From Propionibacteriaceae bacterium UBA4569 (GTDB lineage Bacteria > Actinomycetota > Actinomycetes > Propionibacteriales > Propionibacteriaceae), in contig DGKN01000026.1 of assembly GCA_002387005.1 (NCBI GenBank), positions 17,839-26,396 of the forward strand: a stretch of 8,558 bases of DNA, given 5' to 3'. Below are positions 1 through 7,717 of this stretch, piece by piece; positions within the stretch are counted from its first letter, which is position 1, and every line of letters begins with the position of its first letter. A program made the translations under genes and the position numbers. The notes under the pieces were generated by a model. That model did no database searches. It was not told where the DNA came from and saw only the letters and a list, made by a program, of their open reading frames with translations.

Positions 1-271
1 CCGTCAGCTCATCGGCCTGGACGTGCTGGCTGCCGACGGCACCCGCGTCGGTGAGGTGACCGAGGTGATCCACCTGCCGGTGCAGGACACGCTCGTGGTG
101 CGCACCACGGACGGGGAACGTCTGATTCCGTTCGTCGCGGCACTGGTGCCGGACCTCGATCTGAAGGCAGGAACCTGCACTTTGGCCGATGTGCGCGGCC
201 TGATGGACGACGAGGCCGAGGTCGCCGGCCCTGATGCGCCGGTTGGCGGCGCCGCCGAGGTCGAGGCCTGA
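1..271 (+). CDS. rimM: Ribosome maturation factor RimM, C-terminal part (5' truncated by window edge)
   Basis: The reading frame is open from the window edge (first full codon at base 2) to TGA at 269-271, giving about 89 C-terminal residues. The visible part reads as the PRC-barrel half of RimM: it begins [17 protein letters not shown], continues through a hydrophobic strand QDTLVVRT, then [17 protein letters not shown] and a tail rich in Asp, Glu and Ala. RimM binds ribosomal protein uS19 and the 30S head and helps late 16S rRNA processing in the cytoplasm. The N-terminal reductase-like half lies outside the window. The stop overlaps the trmD start by one base (TGATG), so the two are translationally coupled, as in the usual rpsP-rimM-trmD operon. 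Identification rests on this partial match plus synteny; the ATG at 23 is internal, not the true start. Confidence 0.9.
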   Translation, partial: RQLIGLDVLAADGTRVGEVTEVIHLPVQDTLVVRTTDGERLIPFVAALVPDLDLKAGTCTLADVRGLMDDEAEVAGPDAPVGGAAEVEA

Positions 272-999
272 TGGGCCCCCGGATGCGCATCGACGTCATC
301 TCGATCTTCCCTGACTACTTCGCGCCGCTGCAGCTGTCCCTGGTGGGCAAGGCGATCGCCTCCGGTCTGCTGGAGGTGGGCGTCCATGACCTGCGGCGTT
401 GGACGCACGACCGGCACAACACCACCGACGACACCCCCTACGGCGGGGGTGCCGGCATGGTGATGAGGCCCGAACCATGGGGTGAGGCGCTCGACGAGAT
501 GCTGGACGCGTCCCCCGACGACGCGTCCCTCGCGCCGCCAACGCTGGTGGTCCCGAGCCCCTCCGGCGTCCCCTTCACGCAACAGATTGCCTACGAGCTC
601 AGTGAACTGCGCCACCTGGTCTTCGCCTGCGGACGCTATGAGGGCATCGACCACCGGGTGATCGGCCACGCGGGCACCCGGATGCCAGTGCGCGAGCTGA
701 GCTTGGGCGACTACGTCCTGAATGGGGGAGAGGTCGCCGCACTGGCCTTCATTGAGGCCACGGTCCGGCTCATCCCCGGTGTCATCGGCAACCCGGAGTC
801 GCTGACCGAGGAGTCCCACTCCGAGGGCCAGGACGGGCTGCTGGAGTACCCCATGTACACCAAGCCGCCGTCGTGGCGGGGGCTGGACGTCCCCGAGGTC
901 CTGTTGAGCGGACACCATGCCCGCATCGCCGCTTGGCGCCGCGACCAGGCCCTCGAGTTGACCCGTCTTCGTCGGCCCGATCTTCTGTCGGGGGAATGA
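271..999 (+). CDS. trmD: tRNA (guanine-N1-)-methyltransferase TrmD
   Basis: This 242-residue protein has the normal TrmD length. TrmD uses S-adenosylmethionine to methylate N1 of G37 beside the anticodon, preventing +1 frameshifting. Hallmarks of the trefoil-knot SPOUT fold are visible: [12 protein letters not shown] at the N-terminus, [15 protein letters not shown] (55-69), the knot/SAM loop [10 protein letters not shown] (121-130), [15 protein letters not shown] (144-158), and the C-terminal tRNA-binding part with [19 protein letters not shown] (193-211). The ATG at 271 overlaps the rimM stop and has GAGG motifs at 257-260 and 263-266. A second in-frame ATG at 283 would give the more family-typical N-terminus [10 protein letters not shown], so the start could be 12 bases later. 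One oddity: the motif that carries the catalytic Asp (EDSF in E. coli) reads EESH here, with Glu181 at the Asp position. No convincing terminator follows the gene. Confidence 0.96.
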   Translation: MGPRMRIDVISIFPDYFAPLQLSLVGKAIASGLLEVGVHDLRRWTHDRHNTTDDTPYGGGAGMVMRPEPWGEALDEMLDASPDDASLAPPTLVVPSPSGVPFTQQIAYELSELRHLVFACGRYEGIDHRVIGHAGTRMPVRELSLGDYVLNGGEVAALAFIEATVRLIPGVIGNPESLTEESHSEGQDGLLEYPMYTKPPSWRGLDVPEVLLSGHHARIAAWRRDQALELTRLRRPDLLSGE

Positions 1000-1184
1000 A
1001 CCGGGCAGGGGCGATCAGCGTCTTTTGCAACGGTTTTATTTCGCTTCAACTTCATGCCGAAAATAGCGGCCAAGCGGGGCGAACGGGCCAGTCATAACGT
1101 GTTGGCGGTGCTATTTCCCACTAAACCCGCGCCACGGGGGGACCGGGTGCACAACGCCGCGCGAACCCGTCTAGGGTGTTACTC
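1000..1184. other. Intergenic region upstream of sdhC
   Basis: This 185-base spacer holds no convincing gene. Bases about 1020-1066 are clearly richer in A and T than their surroundings (TTTTGCAACGGTTTTATTTC and following), unlike the neighbouring coding DNA. A 7-bp inverted repeat AAATAGC (1061-1067) / GCTATTT (1110-1116) spans the middle. A candidate promoter lies at the right end, annotated separately. The AT-rich patch may be an upstream promoter element or regulator target, but no known operator consensus was recognised. Confidence 0.5.
1148..1177 (+). promoter_or_regulatory. Candidate leaderless promoter of sdhCAB
   Basis: A TANNNT-type -10 hexamer TAGGGT lies at 1172-1177. It is preceded, 18 bp upstream, by TGCACA (1148-1153; four of six matches to TTGACA). 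Transcription would start about 7 bases after the -10, at or next to the GTG at 1185, which would make sdhC leaderless, a common actinobacterial arrangement. The same bases could instead act as a weak Shine-Dalgarno (AGGG at 1173-1176, 8 bases before 1185) if transcription starts further upstream. The sequence does not decide between the two. Confidence 0.4.
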
Positions 1185-1891
1185 GTGGCGACTACTCTCA
1201 CTACTCATCAAAGAGCGGTCCGATCCACTGTCGCGAAGAAGGCCATCATGGCCATCACGGGGCTGTGTCTGATCGGCTTCCTGCTCATGCACATGTTCGG
1301 CAACTCCAAGTTGCTGCTTCCCGACGACGGCAAGGAATTCAACGAGTACGCGCACTACCTGCGCCACTTGTTGTACCCGATCCTGCCGCCGTACCTGTTC
1401 CTCTGGCTCTTCCGCTTCTTCCTGCTGGTGTGCCTCGTCCTCCACATGTGGTCGGCGTTCGAGCTGAGCGGCCGCAAGTCTCGCAGTGTCGGGAGAGCGC
1501 GGTACGCGAACACCAAGCACATGGAGAGCTCCTACGCGGCGCGCACCATGATGATATCCGGCCCGATCCTGCTGCTCGGCCTCATCCTGCACCTGCTGCA
1601 GTACACGGCCCAGGTGCTGAAGGTCGGCTACTCCGACACCAACACCGAGCCGTTCACCCGCGTCATGCTGGCCTACCAGGAATGGTGGGTGTGGCTGGCC
1701 TACGTCATCTTCATGGCCGCCGTCTGCATGCACGTCTACCACGGTTTCGCGAGCGCCTTCTTCACCTTGGGTGCCAACACCAGTGTGAAGGCCCGTTCGG
1801 TGCTGAAGGGGCTGTCGGCGCTGATCGCGGTTCTTCTGTTCGTCGGCTTCCTCTTCCCGCCGACGCTGATTCTGCTGGGAGTGATTGGATA

Positions 1892-1892
<1 letters not shown>
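1185..1892 (+). CDS. sdhC: Succinate dehydrogenase cytochrome b subunit (type B, dihaem anchor)
   Basis: This 235-residue, strongly hydrophobic protein anchors SdhAB in the cytoplasmic membrane and passes electrons between menaquinone and the iron-sulphur subunit. Five membrane helices are seen at about 19-41, 66-92, 119-141, 167-194 and 206-232. Four of them carry a His at a position fitting axial haem ligands: H36 (LMHMFGN), H87 (VLHMWSAF), H136 (LILHLLQY) and H183 (CMHVYHGF). This matches the single-polypeptide dihaem b anchor of Wolinella FrdC and Bacillus SdhC, so no sdhD is expected and none is present. GTG at 1185 is chosen because it gives [12 protein letters not shown] with AGGG 8 bases upstream and fits the leaderless promoter; GTG at 1176 is the alternative, three codons longer. 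The stop TAA overlaps the sdhA ATG by one base, so the operon is coupled. Confidence 0.93.
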
Positions 1893-3987
<2,095 letters not shown>

Positions 3988-3991
<4 letters not shown>

Positions 3992-4737
3992 AGGTTACGC
4001 TTCGCATCTGGCGTCAGGCCGGCCCTGACGCACAGGGCCAATTGGTCAGCTACCCCCTCGAGGGGGTCAGTGAGGACATGTCCTTCTTGGAGATGCTCGA
4101 CCTGCTCAACGAGAAACTCACGATGGATGGTGTCGAGCCGGTCGCGTTCGACCACGACTGCCGTGAGGGCATCTGCGGCACGTGTGGCGTCGTCATCAAC
4201 GGTGTCGCGCACGGTGGCCAGCACACGACCACCTGCCAGCTGCACATGCGCTCCTTCGCGGATGGTGCCGTGATCGACATCGAGCCCTGGAAGGCCGGCG
4301 CATTCCCGGTCATCAAGGACCTCGTCGTCGACCGCTCGGCCTTCGATCGGATCATCCAGTCGGGAGGCTTCATCTCGGCGAACACCGGTTCAGCTCCGGA
4401 CGCACACGCGACCCCGGCGCCGAAGCGCGAGGCAGACATCGCCTTCGACAACGCCACCTGTATCGGTTGCGGCGCCTGCGTGGCGGCGTGCCCGAACGGC
4501 TCGGCGATGCTGTTCACCTCGGCGAAGATCACCCACCTGGCCATGCTTCCGCAGGGTCAGCCGGAGCGGTACAGCCGTGTGAAGTCGATGGTTGCCCAGC
4601 ATGACTCCGAGGGCTTCGGTGCGTGCACCAACATCGGCGAGTGCGCCCAGGTCTGCCCCAAGGGCATTCCGCTGGCATCGATCAGCCAGCTGAACCGCGA
4701 CCTGATCAAGTCGCTCTTCAAGGGCGACGGTAAGTGA
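3988..4737 (+). CDS. sdhB: Succinate dehydrogenase / fumarate reductase iron-sulphur subunit
   Basis: This 249-residue subunit carries electrons between the FAD of SdhA and the haems/quinone of SdhC. All eleven cluster ligands are visible: C58, C63, C66 and C83 for the N-terminal ferredoxin-type [2Fe-2S] cluster (CREGICGTC ... TTTC); C158, C161, C164 and C223 for [4Fe-4S] (CIGCGAC ... VCP); and C168, C213 and C219 for [3Fe-4S] (ligand assignment by analogy with E. coli SdhB). Length and domain order are normal. The GTG start overlaps the sdhA stop by four bases (GTGA) and follows a strong Shine-Dalgarno. Gene order C-A-B with overlaps at both junctions implies one transcript with coupled translation and balanced subunits. 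A perfect 15-bp hairpin follows 24 bases after the stop. Confidence 0.97.
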
Positions 4738-4746
4738 GCCGGTAGC

Positions 4747-4817
4747 CACAGCCACACGGCAAGGGGCCGGACGGGAGAGATCCCGTCCGGCCCCTCGTCT
4801 GTCTGTGTGTGGCTGTG
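4747..4817. repeat. Nested outer inverted repeat around the terminator
   Basis: CACAGCCACAC at 4747-4757 and its exact complement GTGTGGCTGTG at 4807-4817 flank the 15-bp terminator stem. The result is a two-storey palindrome of 26 paired bases within 71 bp. The gaps between the two helices are 4 bases on the left (4758-4761) and 11 on the right (4796-4806). Confidence 0.8.
4762..4795. terminator. Bidirectional hairpin terminator between sdhB and the convergent membrane-protein gene
   Basis: A perfect 15-bp stem, 4762-4776 paired with 4781-4795 (AGGGGCCGGACGGGA / complement), closes a GAGA tetraloop. It lies 24 bases after the sdhB stop and 33 bases beyond the stop of the convergent gene at 4829. 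Neither flank has a clean run of T, as is common for actinobacterial terminators. It probably ends both transcripts. Confidence 0.85.
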
Positions 4818-4828
4818 ATCTTGTGTGC

Positions 4829-5722
4829 TCAGCCTTGGGCAAGCAGGCGGGCGATGGCCGAGGCCTGGGCGGCCATCGAGCACTGCGGGGCGTCGGTGCC
4901 GGCATCTGGCAGGCAGGCGTGGTCCTGGCCGGTGGTGAACAGCGAGAGGATCACCATCCGGTTGTCAACGGTGATGATGGTGACATCGTTGAACTGTGCC
5001 TCATCGCCGGAGGCGGGGAGCAGGGTGACGAGGCGGTAGCTGGCATTGGTGTCGGCGTCGTCGACACCAGCGCCGGTGACTGGGAACTCGGTGGCCGGAG
5101 TCACATCCAGGGTGTAGCCCGAGGGCGGGACGATCGTCTTCGCGCAATCCTTGAAGTATTGCCGATAGGTGCCGCGCGCGGCCGCGGCCTGGGAGGTGGT
5201 CTCGAACTGGAGGATGGCCGCGTATCCCGTCCCCGCACCCGAATAGGAGCGCACCAGGGTCTGCTGCTGGCCATGTGCGAGGGTCTGCTCACAGGCAGTC
5301 AGCGGTGACTGGAGTTGGCTGACCGCTTCCGAGCCGATGGCGTCCGATCCCGTGACCGTCATGTCGCCTGGGGCATTGAAGTAGAACAGGTCGGTTCCGG
5401 GCAGGTTGGCCGCAGAGAGTGCGCGAGAGGCGGCGGACGGGGCCGGGCTGGGGGTCGCCGAACTGCCCACGTCCACCGACCGTCCAGTGGTGGGGAACTG
5501 GTCGTGAGCGTCGAGCTGGACGAATGCCGTGCCGCCCAGCAGGCTGAGCCCCACGGCAGCCGCGGCGATGCCCATCCGACGCCTCGCTCGGCGGCCCTCC
5601 GCGAGCTGGCGCACCCTTGTGGCCGGCAGGGGGTCCACGGCGTCGAAGGTGCGCTCGGAGAACCGGCGGAAGATCTCGTCTGTGGAGGCCTCCAACTGGT
5701 CGAGGTCATCATGGTCGGTCAT
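4829..5722 (-). CDS. Single-pass membrane protein, probable anti-sigma/sensor partner of the adjacent sigma factor
   Basis: This 297-residue protein is not recognised as a named family. Residues 1-49 are a charged cytoplasmic segment ending in an Arg-rich stretch (GRRARRR). One membrane helix follows (about 50-70, MGIAAAAVGLSLLGGTAFVQ), then a Ser/Pro/Ala linker (about 86-106) and a roughly 190-residue extracytoplasmic domain. That domain has four Cys (C144, C193, C270, C281), enough for two disulphides. Positive charge before the helix predicts the N-terminus inside. The ATG at 5722 has a perfect Shine-Dalgarno AAGGAGGT (5735-5728) 5 bases upstream. Position behind a sigma factor gene, same strand, plus this topology suggest it tethers and inhibits the sigma factor through its N-terminal segment (inference). 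That segment contains no Cys, so it lacks the HxxxCxxC zinc-binding anti-sigma motif. A stand-alone lipid- or wall-associated protein is the alternative. Confidence 0.75.
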   Translation of the reverse strand: MTDHDDLDQLEASTDEIFRRFSERTFDAVDPLPATRVRQLAEGRRARRRMGIAAAAVGLSLLGGTAFVQLDAHDQFPTTGRSVDVGSSATPSPAPSAASRALSAANLPGTDLFYFNAPGDMTVTGSDAIGSEAVSQLQSPLTACEQTLAHGQQQTLVRSYSGAGTGYAAILQFETTSQAAAARGTYRQYFKDCAKTIVPPSGYTLDVTPATEFPVTGAGVDDADTNASYRLVTLLPASGDEAQFNDVTIITVDNRMVILSLFTTGQDHACLPDAGTDAPQCSMAAQASAIARLLAQG

Positions 5723-5873
5723 CGGGCACCTCCTTGCTGCTGCTCGTGGGCTGTTGGCCCGCTGCTGGCACCTGGTCTACGCCTGAGCAGGCGGTACGGT
5801 TGCATCGATCTGGGACTTCTTCGCGCGAGTTTCTCAGAACTTGCTGCCCGGAACCGGCCCTGACTTGCGGCGT
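5723..5873 (-). other. Spacer between sigma gene and membrane-protein gene
   Basis: A 151-base gap, long for a co-transcribed sigma/anti-sigma pair. It holds the Shine-Dalgarno of the downstream gene (5728-5735) and a small hairpin GCCTG-AG-CAGGC at 5781-5792. No gene and no convincing promoter was seen, though an internal promoter for the membrane protein is possible. Confidence 0.4.
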
Positions 5874-6353
5874 TCATCGCGACGGGTCTCCCATCACCTT
5901 CGCCAACGCGGCCCGGCCCCGGGACAGACGGGCCTTCACTGTCCCGGCAGGTGCACCCACCTCGACAGCGATCTCCTGAACGGACAGGTCACACAAGTGG
6001 TAGAGAACGACCGCGCGGCGCTGGTCCTCAGGAATCTGTTGCAGGGCCCGCTCCAGGGCGACCTTCGTGGGGTCCGGCTCGGCCGGGCTCCGGTCCTCCA
6101 GGGCACGGTCGGGCTGGCGCATTCCGCGGGTGACGCGACGCCACCGGCTCACGGCCAATCGGTAGGCCACGGTCCGTACCCAGGCCTCGGGATACTGCTC
6201 CTCGTCCAGCTGTTGGCGCTTGTCCCAGGCCCGGACGAAGGCTTCCTGAGTGCAGTCCTGGGCTTCGGCGAGGTTTCCGCACATGGCACGGATCTGCGCC
6301 ACGACACGAGGAAAGGAGGCGGCGTAGAACGCGTCGAAGTCCTCCTCGCTCAT
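5874..6353 (-). CDS. Short RNA polymerase sigma factor, ECF type (SigE-family-like)
   Basis: This 159-residue sigma-70-family protein consists of only regions 2 and 4, as in extracytoplasmic-function sigma factors. Region 2 (about residues 4-73) contains [14 protein letters not shown], the [13 protein letters not shown] core-binding/-10 segment and [21 protein letters not shown] charged linker (about 75-97) leads to region 4 (about 98-152), with [20 protein letters not shown] and the helix-turn-helix [23 protein letters not shown] for -35 recognition. Its short length and sequence style resemble the actinobacterial SigE-family group. ATG at 6353 is used; a GTG directly before it (6356) could serve instead. 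No good Shine-Dalgarno is seen on either, so leaderless translation is possible. The gene points away from rplS and precedes a membrane protein likely to control it. The regulon cannot be read from sequence. Confidence 0.88.
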   Translation of the reverse strand: MSEEDFDAFYAASFPRVVAQIRAMCGNLAEAQDCTQEAFVRAWDKRQQLDEEQYPEAWVRTVAYRLAVSRWRRVTRGMRQPDRALEDRSPAEPDPTKVALERALQQIPEDQRRAVVLYHLCDLSVQEIAVEVGAPAGTVKARLSRGRAALAKVMGDPSR

Positions 6354-6385
6354 CACAGGGCCATTCTCGCCACATCCGGGGTCAT

Positions 6386-6413
6386 CCGTCCGATTTCACC
6401 CCGGGCCCGTTCC
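6386..6413 (-). promoter_or_regulatory. Possible ECF-type promoter of the sigma gene
   Basis: On the minus strand GGAAC (6413-6409), the typical -35 core of many ECF promoters, is followed after 17 bases by GGACGG (6391-6386), ahead of the sigma gene start at 6353/6356. If real, the sigma factor would drive its own operon. The -10 match is poor and the motif is short, so this is tentative. Confidence 0.25.
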
Positions 6414-6423
6414 GTGGCAGAAT
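6395..6423 (+). promoter_or_regulatory. Candidate rplS promoter
   Basis: TTCACC (6395-6400; four of six matches to TTGACA), a 17-bp spacer and CAGAAT (6418-6423; four of six matches to TATAAT) predict transcription from about 6430, leaving a leader of about 108 bases before rplS. Its spacer contains the GGAAC complement used by the possible divergent sigma-gene promoter. Confidence 0.35.
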
Positions 6424-6435
6424 CAACAGCTGTTG
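6424..6435. repeat. Perfect 12-bp palindrome at the predicted rplS start site
   Basis: CAACAGCTGTTG is a perfect palindrome directly after the candidate -10 and over the predicted +1. Its position suits an operator; no known regulator consensus was recognised. Confidence 0.4.
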
Positions 6436-6453
6436 CTCTGCGCCGTCGGCTCC

Positions 6454-6520
6454 TGCCACAGGGGGATCGTCCGAGGGTCTGGAGCCATCCACACCAGACA
6501 TCACGAGGTGACCTGTGGCA
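6454..6520 (+). ncRNA. Candidate structured leader RNA of rplS
   Basis: Three nested perfect helices can form in the rplS leader: 6454-6462 with 6512-6520 (TGCCACAGG / CCTGTGGCA, 9 bp), 6467-6470 with 6503-6506 (4 bp), and 6477-6482 with 6494-6499 (GTCTGG / CCAGAC, 6 bp) around an 11-base loop. They are separated by purine-rich internal loops (GGGA / GGTGA). The structure ends 5 bases before the rplS Shine-Dalgarno. It could be an autoregulatory binding site for bL19, or simply chance pairing in GC-rich DNA. No known Rfam family was recognised. Confidence 0.4.
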
Positions 6521-6537
6521 CCGGCGAGGAAACCAGA

Positions 6538-6885
6538 ATGCATCAGCTGATCCAGGAGCTCGACAAGGCTTCGCTGCGTACCGACATCCCCGAGTTCCGT
6601 GCGGGTGATTCCGTCAAGGTGCACGTGAAGGTCGTCGAGGGCAACCGTTCCCGTGTCCAGGTCTTCGCCGGCGTCGTCATCGCCCGCAATGCCGGTGGCA
6701 TCCAGGAGGCATTCACCGTTCGCAAGGTGAGCTTCGGCACCGGCGTGGAGCGTACCTTCCCGCTGCACTCGCCGATCATCGAGAAGATCGAGGTCGAGCG
6801 TCGCGGCGATGTCCGTCGCGCCAAGCTGTACTACCTGCGTGGTCTGCGCGGCAAGGCCGCCAAGATCAAGGAGAAGCGCGACTGA
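6538..6885 (+). CDS. rplS: 50S ribosomal protein bL19
   Basis: This 115-residue basic protein is the expected length for bL19, which sits at the 30S-50S interface of the ribosome. Conserved family stretches are visible: [56 protein letters not shown] (residues about 60-79), [20 protein letters not shown] and [18 protein letters not shown] at 6538 follows GAGGA (6526-6530) by 7 bases. In most bacteria rplS follows trmD directly; here the two are separated by 5.5 kb holding sdhCAB and the sigma/membrane-protein pair, so it needs its own promoter. It is followed by a strong hairpin terminator, so it is likely transcribed alone. Codon use is strongly biased, as for a highly expressed ribosomal gene. 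Confidence 0.98.
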   Translation: MHQLIQELDKASLRTDIPEFRAGDSVKVHVKVVEGNRSRVQVFAGVVIARNAGGIQEAFTVRKVSFGTGVERTFPLHSPIIEKIEVERRGDVRRAKLYYLRGLRGKAAKIKEKRD

Positions 6886-6910
6886 TCGCGTTGCTCCCCA
6901 CAGAGCACTG

Positions 6911-6943
6911 GAATGGCCCCGGCACTCGTTGCCGGGGCCATTC
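6911..6943 (+). terminator. Hairpin terminator after rplS
   Basis: A perfect 14-bp stem pairs 6911-6924 with 6930-6943 (GAATGGCCCCGGCA / complement) around the 5-base loop CTCGT, 25 bases after the rplS stop. No T-run follows. It isolates rplS from the signal peptidase genes. Confidence 0.85.
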
Positions 6944-6945
6944 GC

Positions 6946-6994
6946 CGTCTGGCCCCGATCACGTCTGGGTACCGATCACGTCTGGCCCCGATCA
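6946..6994. repeat. Three tandem 16-17-bp repeats upstream of the first signal peptidase gene
   Basis: CGTCTGGCCCCGATCA (6946-6961), CGTCTGGGTACCGATCA (6962-6978) and CGTCTGGCCCCGATCA (6979-6994) lie head to tail. Copies 1 and 3 are identical; copy 2 differs only in its centre (GTA for CC, one base longer). They end 4 bases before a -10-like hexamer, so they occupy the -35 and upstream region. Confidence 0.85.
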
Positions 6995-6998
6995 CGCC

Positions 6999-7004
6999 TA
7001 TCCT
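6999..7004 (+). promoter_or_regulatory. Candidate -10 element of the signal peptidase operon
   Basis: TATCCT fits TANNNT and would start transcription near 7011, 25 bases before the GTG at 7036. No good -35 hexamer lies at 17-18 bp; the tandem repeats occupy that place, which fits activator-dependent transcription (inference). Confidence 0.35.
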
Positions 7005-7035
7005 TGTGCCGGACGATGGCGAGAGGCGGTGTGCG

Positions 7036-7659
7036 GTGACCCCGACGAATCGTTCGCACGTGCGCCTGGCGGTCGCCGTCGCGGTGACCGCGTTGGTGGC
7101 GCTGGCCTTACGGCTCCTGGTGGCCAGTCCCTACACCGTTGACACCCGGGCCATGGAGCCAGTCGCCGAGGCCGGGGACGTCGTGGTGGGGCTGCGCGCG
7201 CACCACGTCGAACGCGGCGACGTGGTGGTCTTCCGCACCCCCAGCGACTGGATGGCCGGCCGTTCCGGAGCCAGCACCGCGGTCTCGCGTGTGGTCGGAG
7301 AGCCGGGGGACGAGGTTCGCTGCTGCGATGCCCAAGGCCGGCTCGTCGTGAACGGCATCTCGCTGTCGAGCGTGCCGGAGCCTGACCCCATCGCCTTCCG
7401 GGTCGTCGTGGGGCCGGGACAGTTGTTCGTCCGTGGCGACAACCCCGCCCACAGCGTTGACTCACGCTGCTTCCTGCACACCCTGGGCCCCGGTGCCCTC
7501 GTCCCCGCCGAACAGGTGAGGGCCCGACTCACCACCACCGTCTGGCCGCTCAACCGGCTGGGCGCCCTGCCGGGCAAGCCGGCGCTCACCACGGCTCCTG
7601 AGGGGCCAGGCGACCTCACCGGATCCATCGTCGAGGCAGCATCCGACGTGCCCTGCTGA
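7036..7659 (+). CDS. Signal peptidase I-like protein lacking both catalytic residues (predicted pseudoenzyme)
   Basis: This 207-residue S26-family protein has one N-terminal membrane helix (about 10-30) and an extracytoplasmic domain. Family boxes remain in order: the catalytic-Ser box reads DTRAMEP (36-42), then ERGDVVVF (about 58-65), the catalytic-Lys box reads VSRVVGEPGD (83-92), and GDNPAHSVDSR (134-144) is well kept. The nucleophile Ser before Met is Ala39 (GCC, 7150-7152) and the general-base Lys is Ser84 (TCG, 7285-7287), so peptide-bond cleavage is not expected. The frame is intact and family positions around the losses persist, arguing against simple decay. Four Cys (C96, C97, C145, C207) match those of the next gene. 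GTG at 7036 follows GAGAGG (7021-7026) by 9 bases. It may be a partner, regulator or substrate-holding subunit of the active peptidase downstream; function is unproven. Confidence 0.88.
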   Translation: MTPTNRSHVRLAVAVAVTALVALALRLLVASPYTVDTRAMEPVAEAGDVVVGLRAHHVERGDVVVFRTPSDWMAGRSGASTAVSRVVGEPGDEVRCCDAQGRLVVNGISLSSVPEPDPIAFRVVVGPGQLFVRGDNPAHSVDSRCFLHTLGPGALVPAEQVRARLTTTVWPLNRLGALPGKPALTTAPEGPGDLTGSIVEAASDVPC

Positions 7660-7666
7660 GCCCCCG

Positions 7667-7696
7667 TAGACTGTCCGCTGCCGGGCGGGCGCCCGG
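7667..7696 (+). promoter_or_regulatory. Possible internal promoter and small hairpin between the two signal peptidase genes
   Basis: TAGACT (7667-7672) is a TANNNT-type -10 that could give a separate transcript for the second gene from about 7679. Directly downstream a small GC hairpin can form (CCGGGC 7681-7686 with GCCCGG 7691-7696, loop GGGC), ending 4 bases before the Shine-Dalgarno. Both are short and uncertain. Confidence 0.25.
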
Positions 7697-7717
7697 GCTC
7701 AGGAGGAGGCAGTACCC

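Noticed and set aside
4..918. 304-residue minus-strand open frame opposite rimM and trmD
   Set aside because: Antisense shadow in GC-rich DNA; the plus strand carries conserved TrmD and RimM motifs throughout.
976..992. Hairpin CCCGA/TCGGG at the end of trmD as a terminator
   Set aside because: Only 5 bp with a 7-base loop, inside the coding region, no T-run; too weak to call.
1265..1891. Upstream extension of the sdhA frame across sdhC (908-residue open frame)
   Set aside because: It overlaps the well-supported sdhC in another frame, reads as Pro/Arg/His-rich shadow sequence, and the sdhA ATG at 1892 is coupled to the sdhC stop.
5841..6608. Plus-strand open frame of 255 residues crossing the sigma gene into rplS
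   Set aside because: It runs antisense to conserved sigma regions 2 and 4 and overlaps rplS in a different frame; no domain recognisable.
6913..7035. N-terminal extension of the pseudo-signal-peptidase from ATG at 6913
   Set aside because: This stretch is translated terminator stem and tandem repeats; the GTG at 7036 has a good Shine-Dalgarno and gives a normal short cytoplasmic tail before the membrane helix.
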